Of a stretch of DNA of 55,806 nt, positions 26,819 to 35,819 are shown piece by piece. A program made the translations under genes and the position numbers. The notes beneath the pieces were generated by a model. It worked only from the letters and a program-made list of their open reading frames with translations, did no database searches and had not been told where the DNA came from. Position 1 is the stretch's first letter. Every line of letters starts with the position of its first letter. Origin of the DNA: an uncultured Hyphomicrobiales bacterium (lineage in GTDB: Bacteria; Pseudomonadota; Alphaproteobacteria; Rhizobiales; Devosiaceae). The stretch spans positions 1 through 55,806 of the forward strand of contig CAIMLX010000140.1 of assembly GCA_903842455.1 (NCBI GenBank), written 5' to 3'.

Positions 26819-28641
26819 GCCTCGACCGGCTGTCCGAAGCGGCGTTTCATCCGCGTCTCGCCGTGCCGTGTCTTCGACCAGGCGAACGGGCTCACCACCA
26901 GTTCCCACGCGGCCATCGCCAGCGCCACCCCGTGCAGCAGCCAGTAGAGCGGCAGCAGCAGTTGCGCTGCCAAGAGGTCAAGCCGCTTCAGCCGGTCGAG
27001 CCCGGCGATCACCAGCAGCACCGGCCCCAGATAACCCAATAGGAAGATGCCCAGCGTCAGCATCGCGCTCCAGCTGAACGATCCCGGCAGTTGCAGCGTC
27101 AGCGCCGAAACCACGAACGACAGCAGGAACGCGGTGTGGAGCGGCGCCGAAAAGATCATGCTGCCTACATAGACGTGGAGGCCGATGAAGCCGGGCCAGC
27201 CGAGGTCGTGCAGCAGGCTCCGCCAGTCGCGATCATGCACGATCAGCGTCTGCATCCACCCCTTCATCCAGCGGCTCCGCTGCTTCAGCCAGGCGCCGAG
27301 GTGGATCGGCGCTTCTTCACCGGTGCGGCTGTCGATGGTCGCGGTGCGCAGCTTCAGCCGAGCCAGCCGCACGCCCAGATCGGCATCCTCGGTGACGTTG
27401 AAGGCGTCCCATCCGCCCAGCATTCGCAGGGCGTCGGCGCGGAAATGGTTGCTGGTGCCACCCAGCGGCATCGGCAGGCGGAGCCGCGCCAGCAGCGGCA
27501 GCATCAGCCCGAACTGTCCGGCATATTCCCCGGCGAACAGCGCAGCGAGCGGCCCCTCGCTCGCATTGTCGATCACCAGTTCGGCCTGCAGACACATCAA
27601 CTCGGGTTGCGCGGCGAAAGTGCTTGCCGCGAGCCGCAGCTGTCGCGGCTCGGGGATGTCCTCGGCGTCGTAGACCACCAGGTGCTCGCCGCGCACCAGC
27701 GGCAGCGCATAGTTCAGAGCCTTGGGCTTGGTGCGCGGCATCGCGTCGGGCACCAGCACCAGTTCGAAGCGGGGATCGCTCAGCTCCCGCTGCACCGCCG
27801 CGACCGTGGAGAGGCTGCGCGTCTCCACCACGAACAGCACGTCGAGCTTCTCGGGCGGGTAGTCGATGCGCCGCAGCGCCTCCGCCAGTTGGCCGACCAT
27901 GTGGGCCTCGTCGCGCAGCGGCACCAGCACCGTGTAGACCGGCAGATCGCTGTCACCGAGCAGCGGCACCGGCGGCAGTTGCGGTGGCCGGCTGATCGCG
28001 GCGGCGAGCCGCAGCAGGGCAGGGATCAGCAGGACCAGGCCGATGAGCGGCACGAACAGCGTTGCGTTGAGCCATGGCGCCAGCGTCCCTGCGGCCAGCA
28101 GCGCTACGAGGAGCACCACGAAACCGATCCGCGCCGATCTCGGGGCGTCGGCCTGGCCGGCCGCGTGGGGCCAGCGCCGCACGAGCCGGTGCCGGGCCGC
28201 ATCCATCATCGGCGCTTCGGCCAGCGACGCCAGCTCCGCACGGATCGCCGAGTGCGGCACGACGGCGATCAGGCGGCGCAGGTCCGGCCGGATTTCGTGC
28301 AGCAGCTTGAGCCGGAGCAGCGTTTCGAACCGCGGGGACGAATAAACGATATCGCGGTCAAGCAGGGGCATGCGCAGCGAGCGGATCTCTCCCAGCCGCT
28401 CGATCTTCTCGATCACCTTGCCACGAGGCGAACCGCCGGGCACGACGGAGAAGAATTCGAGGCCCGCCCACGCGGCGGCCCGCTCCATCACTATTGTCTC
28501 GCCCAGGCCGAAGCGATGCGCGCAATAATCGAGGGGATCGACCTCCAGCTCCAGCGCTGTCTCGACCAGCGCCAAGGCCTGTTGATCGGTCTCGATGTAT
28601 TCGACAAGTACTGCCCTGAGGAGCGCCCCCGCCTCCGACAT
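26806..28641 (-). CDS. processive family 2 glycosyltransferase, cellulose-synthase-like
   Basis: A 611-aa membrane glycosyltransferase. Residues about 1-150 form a cytosolic domain like the N-terminal part of type II secretion ATPases. Two helices follow (about 170-220). The GT-2 catalytic domain (about 235-470) shows YDAEDIP (DxD-type), TEDADLG (general base) and QRSRWMKGW (the Q-x-x-R-W motif of processive beta-glycan synthases). Four or more C-terminal helices form the channel. ATG 28641 is preferred over TTG 28653. It probably makes an exported polysaccharide; no PilZ domain or partner genes are adjacent. Confidence 0.85.
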   Translation of the reverse strand: MSEAGALLRAVLVEYIETDQQALALVETALELEVDPLDYCAHRFGLGETIVMERAAAWAGLEFFSVVPGGSPRGKVIEKIERLGEIRSLRMPLLDRDIVYSSPRFETLLRLKLLHEIRPDLRRLIAVVPHSAIRAELASLAEAPMMDAARHRLVRRWPHAAGQADAPRSARIGFVVLLVALLAAGTLAPWLNATLFVPLIGLVLLIPALLRLAAAISRPPQLPPVPLLGDSDLPVYTVLVPLRDEAHMVGQLAEALRRIDYPPEKLDVLFVVETRSLSTVAAVQRELSDPRFELVLVPDAMPRTKPKALNYALPLVRGEHLVVYDAEDIPEPRQLRLAASTFAAQPELMCLQAELVIDNASEGPLAALFAGEYAGQFGLMLPLLARLRLPMPLGGTSNHFRADALRMLGGWDAFNVTEDADLGVRLARLKLRTATIDSRTGEEAPIHLGAWLKQRSRWMKGWMQTLIVHDRDWRSLLHDLGWPGFIGLHVYVGSMIFSAPLHTAFLLSFVVSALTLQLPGSFSWSAMLTLGIFLLGYLGPVLLVIAGLDRLKRLDLLAAQLLLPLYWLLHGVALAMAAWELVVSPFAWSKTRHGETRMKRRFGQPVEAQAE

Positions 28642-28671
28642 TTGTCCCGCCAATAATCAAAAAGCAAAACC

Positions 28672-28687
28672 TTAACTGCGAAGTTAA
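28672..28687. promoter_or_regulatory. palindrome TTAACT-GCGA-AGTTAA before the glycosyltransferase gene
   Basis: Perfect 6-bp arms with a 4-bp centre, 30 bp upstream of the glycosyltransferase ATG, in a locally AT-rich promoter zone. The spacing (TTAA-N8-TTAA) is one base off the CtrA consensus, so it is more likely the site of another dimeric regulator. No cognate protein is identified. Confidence 0.4.
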
Positions 28688-28809
28688 TAAAAGATAAACA
28701 ACCGACGGGCGTCAAGCCGTCCTCCGACCCGCGGCCGGTTCCGGCTCACCCCTCGCCAACCGCTGCGAATTCGGCGATAAGCCGGACAAAGCCCGCTGCC
28801 GGAATACCC

Positions 28810-29622
28810 ATGCGCGCCATCGCTTTCGCCCTGCTGCTGCTGCTCGCAGCCCCCGTCGCCGCCGCTGCGCAGGCGCTGCCCTATCATGTCGATCCGGGCG
28901 CGCGCGATGTCGTGCCGAACCTATCGACGGTGCCGGCCATCCGTTTCCTGACCACGGCCGACTATCCCCCCTTCAATTTCCGCGACGACAAGGGTGAGCT
29001 CGTGGGTTTCCACGTCGACCTCGCTCGCGCGCTCTGCGATGAACTGAAGATCGCCTGCACCGTGCAGGCCTGGCCGTGGGAGCAGGCCGCCAGGGCACTC
29101 GAAGACAACCAGGGCGATGCGTTGATCGCCGGGGTCGCCATCACCCCCGAGAATGGCGAAGTGTTCGATTTCTCGTCGATCTACCTGATGCTGCCAGGCC
29201 GCTTCGTGACATCGGTGGCAACGGCGCAGGACTTCGATCCGCAGAGCCTCGAGGGGCGGAAGGTCGCGGTCCGCCAGGGCTCGACGCACGAGGAATTCAT
29301 GCGCCGCTACCTGCCGGCGGCGCAACTCGTCGCCTTCGACAGCGAGTTCGCGGCCCTCGATGCGTTGGAAAACAGCGAGGTGGATGCCTGGTTCGGCGAC
29401 GCGCTGCGCGCCTCGTTCTGGCTCAACACCAATATCGGCTGCTGCGATTTCGCCGGAGAGCCGTACTTCCGGCCCGACCTGTTCGGCGAGGGTCTGGCCG
29501 TGGCGTTTACCCCCGGCCACGACGCCGTTCGGCTGGCCGTCGACTATGGCCTCGCACGGCTCAAGCGTTCAGGCGTCTACGACGAACTCTACCTGCGCTG
29601 GTTCCCGGTGAGCTTCTACTGA
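28810..29622 (+). CDS. periplasmic substrate-binding protein, polar amino acid (family 3) type
   Basis: A 270-aa family 3 solute-binding protein. A signal peptide covers residues 1-21 (LLLLLAAPVAAAAQ). The opening IRFLTTADYPPFNFRDDKGE is the classic start of HisJ/GlnH-like binding proteins. Two Cys pairs are visible (LCDELKIAC and GCC). There is no permease or ATPase beside it, so it is an orphan binding protein that may serve a transporter elsewhere or a sensor. Its stop lies one base from the convergent TerB stop. Confidence 0.87.
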   Translation: MRAIAFALLLLLAAPVAAAAQALPYHVDPGARDVVPNLSTVPAIRFLTTADYPPFNFRDDKGELVGFHVDLARALCDELKIACTVQAWPWEQAARALEDNQGDALIAGVAITPENGEVFDFSSIYLMLPGRFVTSVATAQDFDPQSLEGRKVAVRQGSTHEEFMRRYLPAAQLVAFDSEFAALDALENSEVDAWFGDALRASFWLNTNIGCCDFAGEPYFRPDLFGEGLAVAFTPGHDAVRLAVDYGLARLKRSGVYDELYLRWFPVSFY

Positions 29623-29623
29623 C

Positions 29624-30028
29624 CTAGATGTTGCGCATGCGGGCGCGGGCGCTGGCCTCGATGGCGCCGGTCACCAGGCTGTTCACCGTCAACCGGTCAC
29701 GCACCATCTCGAGCAGGCGGAGTTCTTCCTGCGGCAACTGCACGTCCACCACCGCGATCTCCACCGCCAGGGCGTAAGCGGTATCGTGCAGGCGCTCGGG
29801 GATGACGGCGGTTGCCGCGTCGAGCACCCCCTGGAAACCCTCGGTATTGGTCATGTCGACCGCTTCGTTGGCAACACGGCTCAACTGGTCCATGTCGTAG
29901 CCGCCGAACACCGGCGAGCGCACCACCAGATCGGCGATCGCATCGAGTTCGTTCTGCGAAATCCCCTCATCCGACGAGGCGGTAACCACCATGATGTGGA
30001 TGAGCGCGTCCTGAACCGAGAGAGCCAT
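29624..30028 (-). CDS. TerB family tellurite-resistance-like protein
   Basis: A 134-aa, all-helical, acidic cytoplasmic protein of the TerB/DjlA-N-terminal family. It opens with SVQDALIHIMVVTASSDEGIS and has the acidic metal-binding style segment DEGISQNELDAIADLV at residues 20-35, then VQLPQEELRLLEMVRDRL near 97. The frame continues upstream to 31618, but that part is a shadow of the lysyl-tRNA synthetase gene on the other strand. ATG 30028 is the real start. It is divergent from the synthetase gene. Confidence 0.85.
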   Translation of the reverse strand: MALSVQDALIHIMVVTASSDEGISQNELDAIADLVVRSPVFGGYDMDQLSRVANEAVDMTNTEGFQGVLDAATAVIPERLHDTAYALAVEIAVVDVQLPQEELRLLEMVRDRLTVNSLVTGAIEASARARMRNI

Positions 30029-30169
30029 TGATGTCCTGCCTTGCAAAAAGTCCCGCATAACTAGGCAGCGCGCCAACGCTTGGCAACCCACGCGCCCTTC
30101 GTTTGCTTGACGGAACCTTGCCCGCTGGTGCATTGAGCCGCATTCCCTCCATCGCCATTGAGGCAGCCC

Positions 30170-31780
30170 GTGCCCGCGCCCCTTCCGACCCTCGATCCCG
30201 CCTTCTTCGATGCCGCGCAGACCGCCCGCGCCTGGCCTTTCGAGGAAGCAAGGAAACTGGTCGCGCGCGTGCAGCGGCGGGGCCTCACCGAAGTGCTGTT
30301 CGAGACCGGCTACGGCCCCTCGGGCCTGCCGCATATCGGCACCTTCGGCGAAGTGGCGCGCACCACCATGGTCCGCACCGCCTTCCGGCTGCTGACCCGC
30401 GACGAGATCCCGACGCGGCTGCTCTGCTTTTCCGACGACATGGACGGCATGCGCAAGATTCCGGAAAACGTTCCGGATCGCGCCGCGCTCGAGCCCTATG
30501 TGCAGATGCCGCTGACATCTGTGCCCAACCCCTTCGGTGGCGAGCACAAGAGCTTTGGCGAGCACAACAACGCCATGCTGCGTCGTTTCCTCGACACCTT
30601 CGGCTTCAACTACGAGTTCGCCAGCGCGACCGAATACTACAAGGCCGGCAAGTTCGACGACGTGCTGCTGCGCGCCGCCGAGCGCTACGACCAGATTATG
30701 GCCGTGATGCTGCCGAGCCTCGGCGAGGAGCGCCAGGCGACCTACTCGCCGTTCCTGCCGATTTCCCCGATCTCCGGCCGCGTCCTCTACGTGCCGATGA
30801 AGGCCGTCGACGCCAGGGCCGGCACCGTCACCTTCGCCGACGAGGATGGCACCGACGTCACCCTGCCGGTCACCGGCGGCAACGTGAAGCTGCAGTGGAA
30901 GCCGGACTTCGGCATGCGCTGGGCCGCGCTTGGCGTCGATTTCGAGATGTTCGGCAAGGACCACCAGACCAACCAGCACATCTACGACAAGATCTGCGAG
31001 ATTTTGGGCGGCGTGGCGCCGGAGCACTACGTCTACGAGCTGTTCCTCGACGACCTCGGCCAGAAGATCTCGAAGTCCAAGGGCAACGGCCTCACCATCG
31101 ACGAGTGGCTGACCTACGCCGGCACCGAGAGCCTGTCGCTCTACATGTTCCAGAAGCCGCGCGTGGCAAAGCGCCTGTTCTTCGACGTCATCCCGCGCGC
31201 CGTCGACGATTACTACCAGTACGTCGCCAGCTTCAACGGGCAGGATGCGGCGGCGGCCCTCGAGAACCCGGCCTTCCACATCCACTCCGGCAAGGTGCCG
31301 GTGGTCGACATGCCGATCACCTTCGGCCTGCTGCTGAACCTCGCGTCCGCCGCCAACGCGCACGAGAAGGCGGCGTTGTGGAACTACATCACCCGCCGCC
31401 TGCCCAACGAGACGCCGGTGAGCAACCCCGAGCTCGACCGGCTCGCCGGCTACGCCGTGCGCTACTTCAACGACGAGGTGAAGTCGAAGAAGGTCTTCCG
31501 CGCTCCGACCGAGAAGGAACGCGCCGCGCTTGCCGACCTCGCCGACCAGTTGGCCGGCAAGGAGACGCTCGAGGCGAAGGAACTGCAGGACATCGTCTAC
31601 GCCGTCGGCAACGCCCACACTTTCGAACCGCTCCGCGACTGGTTCGGCGCCATCTACCAGGTGCTGCTCGGCGCCGACCAGGGCCCGCGCTTCGGCTCGT
31701 TCATCGCGCTCTACGGCGTCGAAGAGACGCGCAAGCTGATCGCCGACGCATTGGCCGGGAAGCTGGTGACGGTGGCCTGA
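30170..31780 (+). CDS. lysS: lysine--tRNA ligase, class I
   Basis: A 536-aa class I lysyl-tRNA synthetase, the archaeal-type enzyme that replaces the class II form in many alphaproteobacteria. The Rossmann core has a HIGH-type motif in [12 protein letters not shown] (about residue 52) and the KMSKS loop as KISKSKGNG (about residue 302). The C-terminal half is the helical anticodon-binding region. I favour GTG 30170, which has GAGG 6 nt upstream; TTG 30158 would put that site inside the gene. Loss of this gene should be lethal unless a class II enzyme exists elsewhere. Confidence 0.93.
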   Translation: MPAPLPTLDPAFFDAAQTARAWPFEEARKLVARVQRRGLTEVLFETGYGPSGLPHIGTFGEVARTTMVRTAFRLLTRDEIPTRLLCFSDDMDGMRKIPENVPDRAALEPYVQMPLTSVPNPFGGEHKSFGEHNNAMLRRFLDTFGFNYEFASATEYYKAGKFDDVLLRAAERYDQIMAVMLPSLGEERQATYSPFLPISPISGRVLYVPMKAVDARAGTVTFADEDGTDVTLPVTGGNVKLQWKPDFGMRWAALGVDFEMFGKDHQTNQHIYDKICEILGGVAPEHYVYELFLDDLGQKISKSKGNGLTIDEWLTYAGTESLSLYMFQKPRVAKRLFFDVIPRAVDDYYQYVASFNGQDAAAALENPAFHIHSGKVPVVDMPITFGLLLNLASAANAHEKAALWNYITRRLPNETPVSNPELDRLAGYAVRYFNDEVKSKKVFRAPTEKERAALADLADQLAGKETLEAKELQDIVYAVGNAHTFEPLRDWFGAIYQVLLGADQGPRFGSFIALYGVEETRKLIADALAGKLVTVA

Positions 31781-31799
31781 GGGGGGACGCGTGCAGTCC

Positions 31800-31985
31800 G
31801 CCCTGCCTCTACCGCCCCCTTCACCATGCTCCGCATGGTCCCCTTCCCCCGTAAACGGGGGAAGACCCCGACGACCTCAGCGCCTCACCTCCTGCGCTAA
31901 CGAAGCCGGTGTCCCGGCCTTGATCCTCCCCTGCGAAGCGGGGGAGGGGGAACGGCGTAGCCGGTGGAGGGGGCGGCACCGGCAC
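31800..31985. repeat. long intergenic inverted repeat
   Basis: ACCGCCCCCTTCACC near 31810 is complementary, with few mismatches, to GGTGGAGGGGGCGG near 31963-31976. Between them lie further C-rich and G-rich partners (CCCCTTCCCCCG and CGGGGGAGGGGGAA). The stretch belongs to the same C/G-rich intergenic family as those at 10.2 and 55.2 kb. It separates the synthetase gene from the convergent hydrolase gene. Confidence 0.6.
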
Positions 31986-32016
31986 GACGTCAGCACAAGC
32001 GACCACCGCCCAGCCC

Positions 32017-32619
32017 TCACCCCCTCAAAAACCCCACCGTCCGCTCGAACGCGCTTCGCGCTGCTGCCGCATCGAACTCCGGCCGGTCCTTCTCGGCGAA
32101 CCAGTGCCGCGTCCCCGGATAGATGATCGCGCCGCCCGGTGCGCCGGCTGCCTCCAGCATCCGGATCATCCCCGGCTGATCATCCTGGAACTCGTCGGTC
32201 TCGGCGAAATGCCCGAGCACCGGCACTGCGCCCAGTGTCACCTCGCGATCGGCGTAGTAAGTCACCAGCCGGTGCAGCGGCAACGTGTCCATCAGCCCCA
32301 GCAACTGGAACGCCCCGAACGAGAACCCCACGCCGCTGATCGGACCACGCACTCCCGGGTGCCCGGCCAGCCGCTCGAACGCCGCCGTCAGCCGGCCCGG
32401 CGCCGCCTGCCAGTGCTTCTCGATCAGCGCCTGCGCATCGTCTCGGTCGGTCACCACCGTCCCCTCGAACGCGTCCGGCAGCCCGACGACGAAGCCAAGC
32501 TCCGACAGCGCCCGGCCGTAGTCGCGCACCGTCGCGTTCCGCCCCCACCACGGATGCGCCACCAGCACGCCGGGGCCGCTACCGCTTTGCGGCAACAGGA
32601 TCTCGAGATCGGAACTCAT
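32017..32619 (-). CDS. dienelactone hydrolase family alpha/beta hydrolase
   Basis: A 200-aa alpha/beta hydrolase of the dienelactone-hydrolase family. It opens with VLVAHPWWGRNATVRDYGRAL. The nucleophile elbow GVGFSFGAFQLL carries Ser100 where classic family members have Cys. Asp142 (AETDEFQDD) and His172 (GTRHWFAE) complete the triad. The Ser-type site suggests ordinary esterase or lactonase chemistry. It is flanked by an S24 repressor gene upstream on the same strand. Confidence 0.87.
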   Translation of the reverse strand: MSSDLEILLPQSGSGPGVLVAHPWWGRNATVRDYGRALSELGFVVGLPDAFEGTVVTDRDDAQALIEKHWQAAPGRLTAAFERLAGHPGVRGPISGVGFSFGAFQLLGLMDTLPLHRLVTYYADREVTLGAVPVLGHFAETDEFQDDQPGMIRMLEAAGAPGGAIIYPGTRHWFAEKDRPEFDAAAARSAFERTVGFLRG

Positions 32620-32657
32620 CTTCGCTCCTCCTTTGGCAGGCGAAACTACAGGTGAAA

Positions 32658-33302
32658 CTACTGGCTGGCCCAGACGATGCGGCCGATGCCCTCGATCTCG
32701 TGCACCTCGATGGTGCGCGGCGCATGCGCCGGGTTGAGCGAATGCAGTTCGACCGCCTTGGGCGTCTGCCGATGCAGCACCTTCACCAGCACCTCGCCGC
32801 CCTTGGTCCGCACCACCACGCGGTCGCCGCGCCGCATCTGCGCGGTGGGTGACACCACCACCACGTCCCCATCGCGATAAAGCGGCAGCATGGAATCTCC
32901 GCTCACTTCGAGCGCGTAGGTGCCGTCTTCCTGGCTCGATGGCAGCTCCACCACGTCCCAGCCCTGTCCGGCCGGAAAGCCGGCCGAATCGAAGAACCCG
33001 CCCGATCCGGCCTGCGCGAGGCCCAGCAGCGGCACCACCGGTCGCACGATCTCCGGACCGCGCATCTGCACGAAGGCGCCACCGCCGGAGAGGAACGCAT
33101 CGAAACTCTCACCCGTCGCCTCCAGCACCTTGGCGATGCTTTCGGTCGACGGCCAGCGCTCGCGCCCGTCCTTGCTGATCCGTTTCGATTTGTTGAAGGC
33201 CGTCGCATCGAGCCCGGCCACGCGCGCCAGGCCAGACGCGGAAAAGCCGTGACGCTCGGCGAGCGCGTCGATCGCGTTCCAGATATCGACATGCGAGACC
33301 AT
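32658..33302 (-). CDS. S24 family (LexA/CI-like) repressor-peptidase
   Basis: A 214-aa regulator. Residues 8-72 are a helix-turn-helix region (GFSASGLARVAGLDATAFNKS). The C-terminal S24 domain has the Ser137/Lys174 dyad in VSGDSMLPL and VLVKVLHR. The hinge contains LAQAGSGG with an Ala-Gly bond, a possible self-cleavage site. It is not LexA itself, because the DNA-binding part differs. It may respond to DNA damage or simply be a chromosomal housekeeping repressor; no prophage genes surround it. Confidence 0.87.
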   Translation of the reverse strand: MVSHVDIWNAIDALAERHGFSASGLARVAGLDATAFNKSKRISKDGRERWPSTESIAKVLEATGESFDAFLSGGGAFVQMRGPEIVRPVVPLLGLAQAGSGGFFDSAGFPAGQGWDVVELPSSQEDGTYALEVSGDSMLPLYRDGDVVVVSPTAQMRRGDRVVVRTKGGEVLVKVLHRQTPKAVELHSLNPAHAPRTIEVHEIEGIGRIVWASQ

Positions 33303-33436
33303 TCGGGCGGTCCATGCAGCGGGATGGATTCCTCGTCGATGAGGAAACTTGTCCTATCTAGCCCGCGCCGCCCGCCGCTGTAAAGTCGCGCAGCCCAACT
33401 TGTGATTCCGTGCGGGCCCCACTAGGTTCCCGCGCC

Positions 33437-33802
33437 ATGGTCACCCCGATGCAAACCCCCGAATTCGTCTACAAGGTCGTCAGCCGCGAGGTGTACGACG
33501 CCTCGATCGCTTCCGGCACGTTCGTCGGCCAGCCGATCGACAAGGCGGATGGCTATATCCACCTCTCGACCGCCGCCCAGCTCAGCGAAACCATCCGGCT
33601 CTACTTCGCCGGCCTCACCGACCAGGTGCTGTTCCAGCTTGCCTGCGCTCCCTTCGGCGCGGCGATGCGGTGGGAGGCGTCGCGCAATGGCGAACTCTTC
33701 CCGCATCTCTACGCCGAACTGCCGATGCGCGCGCTCGGCCCGATCGCCCATATCGACGTCGCGGCCGATGGCAGCGTCACGCTGCCGGACTGGGTAAAGT
33801 GA
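33437..33802 (+). CDS. DUF952 domain-containing protein
   Basis: A 121-aa protein of the DUF952 family. The core runs from FVYKVVSREVYDASIASG to DGYIHLSTAAQLSETIRLYF, with an HLS motif and the C-terminal FPHLYAELPMRAL. The family is structurally similar to ADP-ribosyltransferase-like folds, but its activity is unknown. ATG 33437 is preferred; the frame is open to GTG 33410. Its TGA overlaps the GTG of pyrD (GTGA), so the two are translationally coupled, a common arrangement in alphaproteobacteria. Confidence 0.88.
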   Translation: MVTPMQTPEFVYKVVSREVYDASIASGTFVGQPIDKADGYIHLSTAAQLSETIRLYFAGLTDQVLFQLACAPFGAAMRWEASRNGELFPHLYAELPMRALGPIAHIDVAADGSVTLPDWVK

Positions 33803-34908
33803 TCCTCTCCCGTCTGTCGCCGCTGCTGCGCGTGCCGCTCGTTTCCGGCTTCACGCGCGAGGCGCTGCTGAAGATGGATCCCGAGATCGCCCACGGTGCC
33901 ACCATCTCGGCGCTTCGCCTCGGCCTCGCGCCGGAGCAGGATGGCAGCGATCCGCCCGAACTGCACACAACGCTCTGCGGCCTCGACCTCAGGAACCCGG
34001 TCGGTATGGCCGCCGGCTTCGACAAGAACGCCGAAGTCCCCAAGCCGCTCGCCCGCATGGGCTTCGGCATGGTCGAGATCGGCACCGTCACGCCGCGGCC
34101 GCAGACCGGCAACCCCAAGCCGCGGCTGTTCCGCATCGCGGCCGCCGACGGCGTCATCAACCGCATGGGCTTCAACAACGAGGGTCACGACGCGGCCTTC
34201 GCGCGGCTCAAGGGCGCGCATATCGGCGCCATCCTCGGGGTGAACATCGGCGCCAACAAGGATTCCGAGGATTTTGTCGCCGACTATGTCACCGGCGTCA
34301 CCCGCTTCGCCGAAGTCGCCGACTACCTGACCATCAACGTTTCCTCGCCCAACACGCCGGGCCTCCGCAACCTGCAGGCTGACGAGGCGCTGGAGCGGCT
34401 GCTCGGCGCCGTGCTGAAGGCGCGCTCGAAGGCCTCGGTCCGCGTTCCGGTGCTGTTGAAGATCGCGCCCGACCTCGACGAAAAGGCGCTCGACGGCATT
34501 GCCCGCGTCGTCCTCGCCACCGATCTCGACGGCCTCATCGTCTCCAACACCACCATCACCCGCGACCCGGTCGAGGGTATGGAGAACGCCACCGAAACCG
34601 GCGGCCTGTCGGGCAAGCCGCTGTTCAACCTCTCGACCCGCAAGCTCGCGCAGGTCCGCCAGCGTGTCGGCACGCTGCCGATCATCGGCGTCGGCGGCAT
34701 CCACTCGCCCGAAAGCGCCGTCGCCAAGTTCGAAGCCGGCGCCGACGCCATCCAGCTCTACTCGGCGCTGGTGTTCGGCGGCTTGGACATGCTCGACCGG
34801 ATCAAGCGCGGCCTCGCAGCCGCCGTGCGGAGCAGGGGCCTGACCTCGGTCTCGCAGCTGACCGGCAAGACGACCCAAGAGTGGGCAAGCGGCAAGGCGA
34901 GCTTGTAG
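33799..34908 (+). CDS. pyrD: dihydroorotate dehydrogenase (quinone), class 2
   Basis: A 369-aa FMN enzyme that oxidises dihydroorotate to orotate in pyrimidine synthesis, with quinone as acceptor. The N-terminal helices (about residues 1-45) contact the membrane, as in class 2 enzymes. FMN and substrate motifs include NPVGMAAGFDKNAEV, INRMGFNNEGHD, LTINVSSPNTPGLR (with the catalytic Ser) and IIGVGGIHS. GTG 33799 overlaps the DUF952 stop. The longer frame from 33670 is inside DUF952. Confidence 0.95.
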   Translation: MILSRLSPLLRVPLVSGFTREALLKMDPEIAHGATISALRLGLAPEQDGSDPPELHTTLCGLDLRNPVGMAAGFDKNAEVPKPLARMGFGMVEIGTVTPRPQTGNPKPRLFRIAAADGVINRMGFNNEGHDAAFARLKGAHIGAILGVNIGANKDSEDFVADYVTGVTRFAEVADYLTINVSSPNTPGLRNLQADEALERLLGAVLKARSKASVRVPVLLKIAPDLDEKALDGIARVVLATDLDGLIVSNTTITRDPVEGMENATETGGLSGKPLFNLSTRKLAQVRQRVGTLPIIGVGGIHSPESAVAKFEAGADAIQLYSALVFGGLDMLDRIKRGLAAAVRSRGLTSVSQLTGKTTQEWASGKASL

Positions 34909-34941
34909 CGCCGGCAGAGGCCGATCCCTCGCAACACCCAC

Positions 34942-35041
34942 TGTCACCCCGGCGCAGGCCGGGGCCCATCCTGAGCGCTCTCTGCGGCAGTGACGGTGCA
35001 GCTACCTCTCAGGCTGGATCCCGGCCTTCGCCGGGATGACG
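34942..35041. repeat. compound REP-like inverted repeat
   Basis: Two hairpins, GTCACCCCGGCGCAGGCCGGGG and ATCCCGGCCTTCGCCGGGATGAC, lie head to head and can also pair with each other across about 60 bp. This is the third copy of the GTCATCCCGGC family in the window. It sits between the ends of two convergent genes, where it may act as a bidirectional transcription stop. Confidence 0.75.
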
Positions 35042-35057
35042 GCCGGTCGGGTAACCC

Positions 35058-35738
35058 TCACCCCTCCGTCACCAGATCGATCGCCAAATCCGCCCGGCCG
35101 CGCGAGCGCTTCACCAGGTCGTAGTTGGCGAGGTCGACCCGCTCGACATGCTCGCGGTTACGGGCCTCGTTGAACAGCCCGTGCTCGGCATGGCGCTTCA
35201 GCAGCCGCGCCTTGACCGCATCGCGCGGCACGTCGATGAACACCGCAAGGTCGAGCAGCGGCCGCACCTGCCACCAGGGCGCATTGGCGAGCAGCAGGTA
35301 GTTGCCCTCCACCACTAGCACCCGCGCGCTCGCCGGCACGATGAACGCATCGACCACCACGTCCTCGATCTCGCGCGAATAGCCCGGGCCGCTGATTGGC
35401 GTCGTCGCCGCCTTCACCCCGGCGAGGAACTCGGCGAACGCGGCGCCCTCGAAAGTGTGCGGCGCGCCCTTGTCCTTCACCGTCCCCAGCGATTCGAGCT
35501 TGGCGTGCCGCATGTGGAAGCCGTCCATCGGAACATAGGCGGCGAGCCCGGGGGTGGCGGCGTTCAACGCCTCGACCAGCCGCACCGCGAGCGTCGACTT
35601 ACCGACGCCGGGACCACCTGAGATGCCCACCGCGATCCGTCCGCCGCGACTGGCCAGCACGGACAGTGCCCTGTCGGCGATCGCTGTCAGCGCTGCCTCC
35701 GGCGCCAGTTGCAACACCTGCGGTTCGTTGTCGTTCAT
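35058..35738 (-). CDS. nucleoside/sugar kinase-like P-loop protein (uridine kinase/PanK fold)
   Basis: A 226-aa P-loop kinase. Walker A is GISGGPGVGKST (residues 38-49). The segment YVPMDGFHMRHAKLESLG resembles the substrate-binding DGFH motif of uridine kinase and pantothenate kinase relatives, and VLVVEGNYLLL follows Walker B style. Homologues in rhizobia include a fructokinase of this fold, so sugar, nucleoside or pantothenate are all possible substrates. The frame is open to 36515, but that part is antisense to the helicase gene. It is divergent from the helicase. Confidence 0.83.
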   Translation of the reverse strand: MNDNEPQVLQLAPEAALTAIADRALSVLASRGGRIAVGISGGPGVGKSTLAVRLVEALNAATPGLAAYVPMDGFHMRHAKLESLGTVKDKGAPHTFEGAAFAEFLAGVKAATTPISGPGYSREIEDVVVDAFIVPASARVLVVEGNYLLLANAPWWQVRPLLDLAVFIDVPRDAVKARLLKRHAEHGLFNEARNREHVERVDLANYDLVKRSRGRADLAIDLVTEG

Positions 35739-35819
35739 CGAAGCCCTCCGTAGCGAGACTTCTAGCACTTGCCGCTTCCGGGCGCACACCCCATACTGCG
35801 CACAAACCGGGAACGCCGC

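Noticed and set aside
30029-31618. Upstream extension of the TerB frame to 664 residues
   Set aside because: Everything beyond ATG 30028 is antisense to the lysyl-tRNA synthetase gene and has shadow composition.
31787-32016. Short open frames in the GC-rich spacer after the synthetase gene
   Set aside because: They are made of inverted C/G-rich repeats found elsewhere between genes.
35724-35738. GTTC-N6-GTTC resembling an alphaproteobacterial SOS box near the helicase gene
   Set aside because: The consensus needs N7 and the sequence lies inside the start of the kinase gene.
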